DNA from: Morella rubra
Taxonomy: Eukaryota; Streptophyta; Magnoliopsida; Fagales; Myricaceae
Length of the DNA: 64,000 nt
Reading direction: 5' to 3'
Assembly (NCBI GenBank): GCA_003952965.2
Contig: CM025853.1
Coordinates: 32,675,717-32,739,716 of the forward strand
Under the pieces are notes generated by a model. The model did not search any database, was not told the origin of the DNA, and saw only the letters and a list, made by a program, of their open reading frames with translations. Positions 49,201-60,500 of the stretch are shown piece after piece. A program made the translations under genes and the position numbers. Each line of letters opens with the position of its first letter. Position 1 is the stretch's first letter.

Positions 49201-51468
49201 AATGCCCTCTCGCAACGCTTCTCTATGTAGGGCCAAATGTCTCCTACCTGCATATCTTCTTGTTTCCTTTCTTATCTTGTGCCTGGTCCATTTCAACATT
49301 CGAACCAAGCTATGTTCATATTTTGACCATTTTAACGGTCACCTGGCATTTAAACTATAGACAATGGCAATACCTAAAGTAACAAGTTTTAACAGCTGTT
49401 CTTCTCATAAGATGGCTTTACATGAAGTACGCAAACCCCAGAAAACTCTATTTAGTAACTAGATGATACTAAACCTATTTATTTTAGAAAATGACTTGAA
49501 ATCTGAAACATAAGATTAGTATTGATTTGTTCTCATCAAATGATATATAAATCATCGAAACGCTTGAAAGTTAAACAATATACAATAAGAGGCGAAGCCA
49601 GGTTGTGATATTTGGAGGGTCCAAACTGTAATATAATAAATTTTAGGAGGGGTCAATGTGAAAAAAAAGTGTCTAATTTTAGAAAAGTTGCTTAAGTTTA
49701 AGGAGACTAGAGGATGCACGTGTGCATGAGAGAGAGATAGAGAGAAATACACAGGAAAAACTTGTGGCTTCCATCAGGTTCCATACTTTATACTCTGGTA
49801 GTCATTCACTATTATGGATATGCTGCAATTACATTACAATCAACCGCCCTCGCCTCAACTCCTCACCTGAAGGAGGTTTCAGGAACCTCAAAACCACAGA
49901 GGCCCTAATTAGGGAGAGATTATATATGGTGAACAAATAAACCAAGCTTCTCAGGGTAGATCTACCATATAGAACCACCGTTTTTCAAGCCCAACTACTT
50001 TGCAAGAGGAAAGAAGGCAAATCCCTAGACTTATTTTGAATTAACTAATTTGCTATCTTAAGAATCAGATAAGCATTCAGATAAATTCCACTTGCACATC
50101 TTTGAACGAGAAAAATTTTCAAAATGAAGGAACTTTAGAAAGGACATTACCATATGAGTGCTGTCACATTATGAAACATGGACAAGGCTCATTTATCCCA
50201 TTGTTGCCAATAATTGTAAGACAATGTGTCAACACGAAGATAGGGTCCTGCAAACCCAATACAGTCATCCTATATCCAAATCTACCACGACAGAAGTAAC
50301 CCTAGCTTGCAGACAACATGCTACATCGTCAGTACTCTGTAAAACAAATTAAGCGAGTCCTGCCTGCTAGCAATAATCACTTGCTTATTTAGCACGACTA
50401 GCCGAGATTTATTCTTTAATCGTCCTCCACTAATAGTAAGTGAACTCCAAGTCCCAAATCACCAAATTGGATTTGAGACCTGAAAGCTCCATAAATCCCC
50501 CCATCACGTAACTAAATCTATTCTGTTTATTTATGTCTTGCAGTGCACAAACATAGATTGTAATCACACCAAAAATAACTCGACGGCAGTATATAACGTG
50601 TGAACATGCAAATGCAGAAAGTACATACACTTTCATAAGAAATTCACTTAATCCAAGTTCAATAAAAATTCCAGAGCAATGAATTGCATAAACAAGTCTA
50701 GCGTGTGTACCATCACACGTTGTCCCTGCTGCTTCTCTAAAACACGACAATCTGGAAAATCGTTCCCTTGTCGAAAGAACAGATTGCACATCCAATTGTC
50801 CACCATAAAAAGCTAATGGCAGACCCAAAAGGCAGAGAGCATTATTCTTGACAATAAATTAGTACTAAAATCAATGTGAAGCACCCCATAAGCTCCTAAC
50901 TCAAAGAAGGTACAACGCGTTGTACTCCCACGAGACTGTATAGAATCCGAACTTCGAGACCGAATTAACTCGGAAGTTACAATGATAAATCTCTAGTATC
51001 CATACACCAAACCTCCTAAAAACACGAAGCATTTAAACCCACAAAAGATTTTACCATAAAGTAAAACCCATAAACTCCACATCATGACCAAGCAGAGTAG
51101 AAACAGACACAGACGATTGACTATAAACAGAAGTATGATAATTCAAGAACATGCAAACAATGTGAGCAACCTAATCTAAAATCAAAGCTAAAGTTTGAGT
51201 TGGCGAAGAGGGACACCCACAATCCTTCATAGACAATGGAGTGAGGCCCTTCACCGATCTGGTGGCCATATGTTATTCTGCGTGGGTCAATAAGCAAACT
51301 GCGGTCGATGTTAAAGACAAATTCGTTGCCAGGCTCCTCGTTTTCATCGTACTTTGTGAGCCCAAAGTAAGCTTTCAAGTGAGAAAGGGAAAGCTCGTAG
51401 TGCTTGTCGCTAGAGGGCCCCACGTGCTCCGCCATTGCTGGAACTTGTTCTTCTTGGTATTGTTGCAT
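46229..51468 (-). CDS. Raf-like Ser/Thr protein kinase, ATN1/At5g50180-like
   Basis: Cytosolic tyrosine-kinase-like family member of the plant Raf-like C group. Six exons join in frame: 51468-51221, 48719-48587, 47746-47551, 47140-47019, 46932-46777 and 46519-46229, giving 381 residues. After a variable N-terminus, the kinase domain starts at [14 protein letters not shown]. Key parts: glycine loop GEGPHSIV (72-79), lysine K92 in VAIKV, catalytic loop HRDLKPSN (187-194), DFG (208-210), APE (ending 233) and [13 protein letters not shown]. All catalytic residues are present. The last 60 residues are a basic tail ending [12 protein letters not shown], with two cysteines that could be lipid-modified. 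The first intron is 2.5 kb. Use of the ATG at 51468 or the one at 51432 is undecided. Relatives signal in abiotic-stress and growth pathways; no specific role can be assigned here. Confidence 0.93.
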
Positions 51469-51546
51469 TGCACTAAAATATTAGAGGTTTTGGGCTTTTA
51501 AGTAAGAAAACTCCAAAGGGAAAGCAGTATTTGGTTCGATATGAGG

Positions 51547-51574
51547 TTTATATACGGGCATTTAAAAATGCCCG
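51547..51574 (-). promoter_or_regulatory. TATA box abutting a 20-bp perfect palindrome
   Basis: On the minus strand TATATAAA (51554-51547) lies 79-86 bp upstream of the kinase ATG. Immediately upstream of it is a perfect palindrome (51555-51574) with arms CGGGCATTT and AAATGCCCG around a 2-base centre. A dimeric factor site or hairpin at this position could influence TATA use. Confidence 0.6.
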
Positions 51575-53450
51575 ACCGAAGGAGAACGAGAGGGAAACTT
51601 TTTCGTACAGTTTTGGGAAACAACTCATTTATTTCTTGCATGTACGGTATTATTCGGGTCCTCTTCTGGTGCAACTTCTGAGGATGATAGATTGGTTTTA
51701 CCGCTGCCACGTGTACAACTGATTATTTGAACGGTCCTCGTGGTGCTCTCGGTCTCCTTGATTGGTTTGTTGGATAGGATACAGAGAGGTGGTATGGAGT
51801 TAATCTCAGTACAAAATTAATATGGCTGGCAAGATTCTCAGAACTAATGGAAGTTTGAGAGGTCACGCTGCAGCCTCCATGTAATCAATTTGGCAACAAA
51901 ATCATTACAATACTCTGTTGCCTTTTTGATTTGGATAAGTACAAATATTTTGTTTTCAATAGGTTCATGCATGCGTTTTAGCGGTTTAAGTCAATAAGGT
52001 GGTCCTACTAAAAACAAGGTCACATTAGGAAGCGAGCATTTGCATCTCACTAGATGGAAATATTGGAGCATGAACTACTCTTTAATCCTATGTCCATGCA
52101 CAAATGGAAAAATTAATACGAAGCGGGTTATAATCCTCTCCAAATTCATTAAAAAACAGGGTTAAAGTGATCAAAACTTGATATGAATTTAAGTAGTAAT
52201 TGATAAACACATAGGGTTCATTTCTCGAAGTGATTAGCAACCCTAATCTCCATAATTAAGGCTCTGCATGACTTTTTTTGTTTCATATGATAATTCAATT
52301 ACAACCATATTGTACTTTTAAGTAACTTATTTAGATGTTGGTATTCTTTATTTATAAAACATGCAAATATTTGCATTGAGTCTGGTGAAAACTCAATTAT
52401 TTATCAAGCTTTTAGATATTGTCAATCAGTTATTGTCTTTACTCTCACAAAAGTGTGCTCCGAAAATACATTATTACCCTAAATTAGAATATTTTATAAA
52501 TTTCATAATAAAATTTGAAAAGAGACAGACCAACTAATCATTAAATGTTGTATGGCCTGTATTGGCCGATGTTAATATAAATAATGTACGAAACATATTA
52601 ATGTGTTTGTCTCTTTCTAACATGCAAATTCAATAAATAATTATAAATGGTCACGGATTCATGTTCCTCCTACTCTTTTATTCCCAAAAATGCTAAAACT
52701 CTGAAATATAGATAGGCCAGATTAGTCAATTATTTTTTCTGGTGACATAATCACCTCCGCACAAATTCATGAATTAAGTTTCTCACAAGAACAAGTTACA
52801 TATAATCCAGCTGTCATATACCGTGGCAATGAACAAAACTAGAAAAACAGAAAAGCATATAAAAATGACATCCAAACAAGTGGGCCCCCTTTGTGTTTGG
52901 TTTTCTAACATTACAACTGTCAACTGCCAAAGGAGAGAGGCATGGGCCTGCCTCAGCCCATCTCTTCTATCAGCCGCCGAAGCAAAAGGCGACAGCGAAG
53001 CACGGATGCGAGAATTATACCATAGTTTATTTCAACAATGGGCCCACTGGATATGAGCTTTTCAACGCGTCATATGGTCCGCCAATAGCCTCCCCGCCGT
53101 AAAAGAGACAAATTGTCGCTGAATGGAAAAGCAACGACAGTTCGGCAACAAACCGACGTCGTTTACCGTCTCTGAACTGTCACTTGTTTTCTGATAAAAG
53201 AAACCCAAATATTTGAGATAATCCCACTCGGATGTACACAGCACTAAAGAACCAGTCCCAGTTGGAACTTGGAAGCCAGCCAAACGTTACTTAAATTCTG
53301 CAATTCAGATCCCAAGATCGACAAATCCGCAAACGCGACTTCGGATTCAACGACAAATTGAGGAAGTGCTTTTCTGTTTCCAGAAATTGGATTAGAGTTT
53401 TTTTCTGTTTTGGCCCTGTCTGTCCTCGTCAAAGAATTCCTGAATTCTTG
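51575..53450. other. Bidirectional promoter spacer between kinase and quinone reductase genes
   Basis: 1.9 kb between divergently transcribed genes. AT-rich DNA at 51900-52800 has no exon-like content. GGGCC-containing motifs (GTGGGCCCCC near 52880, ATGGGCCTG near 52943, ATGGGCCCAC near 53039) and ACGACGTC-like sequence near 53155 lie on the quinone reductase side. Confidence 0.55.
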
Positions 53451-55746
53451 ATGGGGAAAGGAGGCGGCTGTGTCCCAAGCAAGAAGAAAGATGCTAATCG
53501 TGGCGTGGCGAGCGCGCCGATCCCGGCCGACGACGAGCGCCTCCTCACCGAACCTAATGCCGCAGCCGAAACCACGACCTCGGCTCCAATTTCCAAGCTG
53601 AGAATCTTCATTGTCTTCTACTCGATGTACGGACACGTTGAAGGTCTGGCTCGGAGGATGAAGAAGGGCGTGGACGGGGTCGAGGGGGTCGAGGGAATTC
53701 TGTACAGGGTTTCGGAGACGTTGCCGAGTGAGGCGTTGGAGCAGATGAAGGCGCCGCCGAAGGACGATGGGATCCCGGAGATAACAGCGGAGGAGCTACC
53801 CTCGGCAGATGGGTTGCTGTTCGGTTTCCCGACAAGGTACGGATGCATGGCCGCGCAAATGAAGGCGTTCTTCGATTCGACGGGGCAACTCTGGAAAGAA
53901 CAGAAGCTCGCTGGCAAGCCGGCCGGGCTCTTCGTCAGCACGGGCACCCAAGGAGGCGGCCAAGAAACAACTGCGTAAGCATACTTCCACCAATTGGATA
54001 GAAATACCGCATAATTGTAGCTGTGCCTTTAGCCTGTTTGAAGGATTGCCTCTGGTCTGTGTTATTATAACCTCCACATGCTTAGAAATTTCTTTTTTGT
54101 TTAAGCAAGTACTAACAGAGTAACAGTTACGAAAGATTACAAGGATCAAGGGGTTTAAATTGCCATTCAGGACAATAAGAAATTAGAGGGAGTTGTGGGA
54201 ATGCCATGATCTGACGATACGAAGACCATAGGATTTGCTTAGAATTGGAAGACCATAACAAGTGTTCTCGAAATTTTAATGCGATGCCAGTATGTCTCAG
54301 CAGGACAGAATCTTTGTGTAACATTTTGTCAATGTGATATTAGATAATGATTCTTGTAGAAAGTGACTTTCTACCAGTACACTGCATTAGTGAGGAACCT
54401 TGGGATTTTGCGGGGGTTGAAAAGCCGTCAAAGTGGATTAGCTTATTTGGGGCATAGAATGTTACTTCTCCGTTGTTGCTCCCAGAAGTGGGTGTTCACA
54501 TAAGTCATTCAGAATGTTTTCGGTAATTTTTGGAGGCAAGGGCACTTGTTCTGTTATGTGCGACTATCTAGTTGGCATGATCTGCAACATTCCTTGGAAT
54601 TTTAAATCATTATTTTTAAGGAGAAATGGGAGTGCGATTGGTGTTCAGAATGGATGTGTCCTATAAAAGGCTGTGGCCAAACTTGATATGTACTTTTTTA
54701 ACACAATGTGGTTTTCTCTTAGAAGAAGATATATTGAACAGAAGGGAAGTTATTTAAGGGGGTGGGTTTAATTTGTGTAAAATTGGGGCCCAATATTGTT
54801 GTGCACTTTTTATTTTAGAAAGCATAAGCTGGTTTTATCCACATTCTTACTTTTTTAGCTTGCCTCCTGGGAAGAAGTGGTCAGTCTGAATTTCCATTGC
54901 CATCATCGAGACATGAGTTTCATTATAGCTTTGTTTAACTTTCGACTTTGAGGAAGTGCGTGCCACTATGTTTCATGGTATCACCAAGCTTTCCCTCCTC
55001 TATCCTCCTTCCCCCTTCCTTTGGAAGAGTGTTTTCTCTTGATTTTGCTTCACAGAAGGTTATATTCATTGGCAATCGTTTGACGTACAGTATCCTTTGA
55101 CTAAATTAATTTGGAAGAGAGGAGACTACTGCTGTCAAAATAACTTAGTGAGAGTTTTTGCCATCTGTATTAAGATGGTAGAATGGATTAACACTTCTCC
55201 ATAAGGAGGAAGTGTTCCACGGGACCATGTTTTTGAAGACAGAAATTCCAGTATTGAGAAATTTGGAGAGTATTTATATTTCCTCTCATCCTAATTTTTT
55301 CGTTGAGGAGTCAGGAGGCTGGTTTGGCAATTGTTTTGGCTCTGCCGGAGTACTTTACCATCACGTGATTAAAGTTGTGGTATTCCATACAATTTTTGTT
55401 TGTCAATCTGTTTTCTGCAGGTACAAATTGAAAGATTCTTTGTGTTAATAAGACAGCGAGCAGAATTTGTTTGAAGGTATAAACTCATCTAGTCTCCATT
55501 CTCACCATTTGCTGCAGTTGGACAGCAATCAGCCAGTTAGCGCACCATGGCATGCTGTTTGTTCCTATTGGGTACACCTTTGGAGCTGGTATGTTCAAGA
55601 TGGATTCCATTCGAGGGGGTTCACCATATGGTGCTGGAGTTTTCGCAGGTGATGGCACAAGACAGCCAAGTGAAACAGAGCTGGCGCTTGCAGAGCATCA
55701 GGGCAAGTATATGGCTGCAGTAGTCAAGAGGCTCAACGTTGCGTGA
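53451..55746 (+). CDS. NAD(P)H:quinone oxidoreductase, WrbA/FQR1-like 3
   Basis: FMN-dependent flavodoxin-like enzyme that reduces quinones by two electrons and protects against redox stress. Two exons, 53451-53974 and 55518-55746, join in frame to 250 residues. The ATG at 53451 was chosen over upstream in-frame codons because MGKGGGCVPSKKK matches the plant FQR1-like 3 start (At4g36750). Gly2 and Cys7 there fit N-myristoylation plus S-acylation, hence membrane anchoring. A disordered stretch to about residue 48 is followed by the flavodoxin fold: IFIVFYSMYGHVEGLARRMK (FMN phosphate loop), GLLFGFPTRYGCMAAQMKAF, VSTGTQGGGQETTAWTAISQ and FVPIGYTFGAGMFKMDSIRG with GGSPYGAGVFAGDG. All family signature blocks are present. 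The intron is 1.5 kb. Confidence 0.96.
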
Positions 55747-57488
55747 TGCTTCCATACTAAAGTAATTATGTATACGATAGACCCAGATCGTCAAATTATA
55801 TTTATTTACATTCCCTGATTGGTCTTTGGAGTTTTAGTTATTGCAGTCAGTTATTTGTTCTAGTTCTTCCCGTCTGGGTTCTACTTCTTCAAAAGCTGTA
55901 CATGGTTTGGAATTCTTCTGATTGATTCATCAAATAAAAATGTGAAGTTGTTGGATGTCTTCTCGTTCGTACATGATTTTTTGTCATACGTGATTCAAAT
56001 TAGTAGGTAATATAATGAAGCTTCACTTCGTTTAGAGTGACCGGAGAAACTTTCTGGTTGTGAATTGGGAATGCCAATGGCAACAATTTCAAATTGTTGG
56101 TATTAAACTCTGTTTTTCCTTTTATATATTTTAGGGATAAATATCAATTTTCATCCATCATATCCATGTGGTTTAATATTTTATGATTAGTCCTTTGGCT
56201 TTTAAATCTAATAAATTAATCCTTGAAGTTCAAAATATATCAAAACAGCTTCTACAACCTTTCAAATTTTATGAATTTAAATTGCAGTGACTAATTTGAT
56301 GAATTTTATGGTCAACAACTAATCAGATAAAATGGTAAACTATAGGAACGAATTTTAAATTTATTTCTTTATTCTTAGAAAGTCTGTTTTTGTATAGATG
56401 GTCGAGGTCTTCAATGAGCCATGGACGAATACAGAAGAGCATGAGTTTAACTGCCAAAATTTTGTTCAAATAAAATAATTTATCATTTTCAATTAAATTA
56501 TTTTGTTTAATATAATAAATATAAAAAAATAATTTAAATCATCTATCTCTTCACTTTTTCACTAACTCTCATATTCAAAATTTTAATCACCCAAAGATTT
56601 TAACAAATTAGAAGTAAGTGTTTGTATGCTAAAATTTTGGAATACTTAGAATTTTAGAATATGAGAACTTGTGAAGGGGTCAAGAGAAAAAATTTAAATA
56701 AATTTTTATATTTATTATGATAAAAAATGAATTTATGGGAAGGAGAGAAATATATAGTAATTATTTTATTATATCCAATTCAAAATTTTTACACTTAACC
56801 CAACATCTATGAAATTGGAGTGAGGTGGGGTGCAAATTGGCATTTACTAGTAAAAACACTGAAATTCTTATGCAATTTTAAGTTATTACTATGTAATGGT
56901 TAAGTGCTTTGGAGAATCAAATTCTACTGAATTTAGAAAAGTTATTCCAAATCTATGTCAAAGTGAATGAACAGTTATATAAGAATTAGATACTATCATC
57001 GTACAATTGAAGAGATGACCTAGGTATCTTTTTTTAATTATTCCAATTAAAAATGTAAAGTGCATTTATTATAAGTATCTTTTATTAAAAAATTACATTA
57101 CGAGATTATTCCTGTCCCAATCTTGTCAGGGAAAAACTAAAACCAAAAGGAAAGACGTATGCCTTGGGCTATGTTTGGATTATTTTTGAAAACAGTTTTT
57201 TGTTTGTTTGTTTTTTTTTTTTTTTGGTTGAATTTTTTAAAAGTTTGGATTTGAGTTCAAGCATGTGAGAAAACCGCACGTTTGCAGTCGCAAGGGAACT
57301 GAGAGAACGGTCCCCAAGAAAAACGCAAGCGATAAGGACAAATACGGGATTTTAGATGAGCTCGTCCCAATTAAGCAGCAAATCCTCACCCCGAATCCAT
57401 AACCAGTTTCCTTCCCTGTCCCAGGTTTGCTCCAACACTTTAAATGCGAGATCAGAAGTAAGTCAACATCACAGAGCAAGAAAGAAAG
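55747..57488. other. Intergenic, AT-rich
   Basis: 1.7 kb between the quinone reductase 3' flank and the aminopeptidase promoter. It is strongly AT-rich (56100-57100) with a T run near 57210. No coding or RNA gene was recognised. Confidence 0.6.
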
Positions 57489-57521
57489 TAAGAGAGAGAA
57501 AGTGAGAGAGAGAGAGAGAAA
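57489..57521. repeat. (GA)n tract just before the aminopeptidase start codon
   Basis: GA-rich run (AGAGAGAGAAAGTGAGAGAG and on) ending two bases before the ATG at 57523, so it forms the end of the 5' leader. GA/CT tracts in leaders can affect transcription and translation; that effect is inference. Confidence 0.85.
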
Positions 57522-57522
57522 G

Positions 57523-60500
57523 ATGGAAGACACCCTGGGTGCTTTGAGGTCTCTAATGGCTTCTCACTCTCCGCCTCTCGATGCTTTGGTTGTACCTTCC
57601 GAAGATTATCATCAGGTTTTACCACTTTTTCTTTTGTCTCCCAACGTCTCATTTCATTAGGTCGTTGGTGTTTACGTTATCTGTTACATTTTTTTTTTTA
57701 ATGTTTATGGTTCATTTATTTCTATGTGAATTCTTATGATCTGGAGAGAAAACTTATTCCATAATTGTCTGCAGTAGACACATTCTGATAGTCACGAGCA
57801 TTCTACAATAACGTTATTGGAAATCTCGCCATATTAAGAATAATAGAATATGAAACGATGTTTTGCGTTCAGAAGAATCAGCTGCGCAGGTTCACTGAGG
57901 CACGATCGGAAATTTTTTAGCTCCGGTCTGCGATTGCGGAAACGCTTAGCACCGCGGGATTTGGTTTTTTATTTGTATATTTTGATGGAAGAGAGAACCG
58001 TCAAATCACGAATTGTTTAGGAAAGCCTCCAAGTTTTACCCAAATTCAATTCCATGCTGCTCGATACAGCTCTAATCTTTTCTTTTATATCTGTGGCTCT
58101 GTCAACTTCCCCTTTGTAGTTCTGATTTTCAACTCACGTCATCTGCGGTACTATTTCTTTTAATATATGTTTCTAGGATTTCCTTTTTCTTCTGAAAATC
58201 TCCATTGAATTTGACTTATTTTTCTCGCAGCATTCAGTCCTGCAGTCCATTGCCTGATGTTCTGATTTTATTTTTATCTAATGGGCAATTTGTTTGGTGC
58301 TGCAGAGCGAATATGTGTCTGCCCGAGACAAGAGACGTCAATTTGTTTCTGGCTTCACAGGAAGTGCTGGTCGGTTTTTCTTTTAACTAACAACTTTATG
58401 CCATTTTAAGTAGTGGATGTACATAACATATGGTGTTGTACTCTCTTAAGACAATTATGTATCCTATGATGAGCTGGTTGGAGTTTTTTTCTACCACAGC
58501 ATTGAACTCCTTGTGGCTGATATTCTTCTATCTTTTGTTAACTCACCTTAAGAGTTTTTACCTTTGTGCAGTATTGGCAAAAAAAAAAAAAGGCCTGTTT
58601 TTGATGATATTTAGAGAGGAGGGGTTTTATGTGCAAGTTTTAATTGTGACGCTTTAGTAACCCCACTTCAACAACCACCAAAAAAGAAAAGAGGGGGAAA
58701 AAGATTCATGATGATATGGCTGTTGTTGGTTCACTTTGGCTTTGCATATATATGTTTCTTAATTTGTTTCCTTATGCTGATTTAATTTGTGATCAGCTTA
58801 GGTAGATGCCTTTTGCATCACATTTCACCTACCCTTGATCTGGATCTCATTCAGGTTTGGCACTTATAACTACGAAAGAAGCGCTGCTGTGGACAGATGG
58901 ACGTTACTTTTTGCAGGCAACACAGGAACTTAGTGATCAGTGGAAGCTGATGCGTATTGGAGAGGACCCAGCTGTAGATGTCTGGATGGCAGATGTGAGT
59001 CACTGTCTTTTCAATTTTCCCAAGAATTAAACTCAAAGGTTAAGGATTTGACAATCTTTCTGTTTTGGACAATAGATTAGAAATATTGATTTTCCAGTGA
59101 GTGACTTAATTTTTCTGCAAAATATATGAAAAAAAGACTTCTTTGAGTGGGTTCCTCCATCTGGTCTTTCTGGTTAAAGTTTTAATTCACACTGCTATTA
59201 TTCATTCCAACGTTTTTGCCAGAATTTTCTTGCCTTTTGTTCTCAGAATCTCATGATCATTGTACGTGTCATCACCTCTCTTTTTCTTCTATTTCCCATT
59301 TTGAGAAATCAAAATTTATTTATGAATCTTCTTCCATGATTCTTATATACGGAGCCAACTTTTTAATGAAGCATGTTATTACAATTGATATAAATCATCT
59401 CTGTCCATCTCTATATGGCGTTTTACTGGCCCTTATTCACACACTTGTTGGCATTGCTGACATAGGGTTTGGCTCATCAACTCCAATCTGATTGTTAAAT
59501 CTCTATCTTGTGATCCCAATTTCCCACGTTGTTATAGAAGGAAGCCATTCAATAGTTGGCTTCATAGGAGGATATTTTTAATGGTTGTACAACTGCTATG
59601 AGTTTGGTTATTGTAAATATCCATTTGTTATTCTTAAATGATAAGAAGTTGGCTATACTAAGTGGATTTTGTGGTTTCTTTGTAATAGAATCTGCCTAAA
59701 GAAGCAGCCATTGGTGTTGATCCATGGTGTGTGTCAATAGACACTGCACAAAGATGGGAGCGTGCTTTTGGAAAAAAACAGCAGAAGCTGGTTCAAACTT
59801 CTAAAAATTTGGTGGATGAGGTTTGGAAAAGTCGGCCCGCTCCAGAAATTAGACCTGTTTTTGTTCATCCATTGGAATTCGCTGGTCGTTCTACAAAAGA
59901 CAAGTTGAATGATTTGAGAGAAAAGCTCAAACAAGAAAAAGCTCGTGGTATAATCATTGCTGCACTTGATGAGGTGAGTTTATCATGTTGCCTAAGCCTG
60001 TATTCTCTCTGCTTTTATTATCTTACAGGTGAGAATTTCTTGAAATTTCAGTCTCCGGCCTCCATTCTGGTGCTTATATCTTTGATTTTCTCTATCAAAG
60101 CTTCAGTATATTCACTATTTTCCAGGTCGCTTGGTTGTATAACATTCGTGGGAGTGATGTATCCTACTGCCCAGTTGTTCATGCATTTGCTATAGTGACA
60201 TCCAACTCAGCTTTCTTTTATGTGGACAGGAGGAAGGTGTCCTCTGAGGTCAGTTATTTTATAGAATATGAGTTTTCAGTATCTTTTTAGGCTCTCCAAA
60301 GCATAGGTAGTTGGGCTAACTTATGATAACACCAGTTTGTTTTTTTCCTGCAAGTAGGATACTTCATCGAGTTAACCAATACTGTATCTGAAAGTGACTG
60401 TTGAGTCCTTTTTGTTCAATTGTTTTTCTTACTCCAGCTTTGATCATAGTTTTTTTTACCTAATTAACTGATGAATTTTCTGAAAAATGTGCTGGACGCA

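Noticed and set aside
49575-49660. GGCGAAGCCAGG phrase typical of some plant transposon ends, in the first kinase intron
   Set aside because: Only one end-like phrase is visible; no opposite terminus or target duplication was found.
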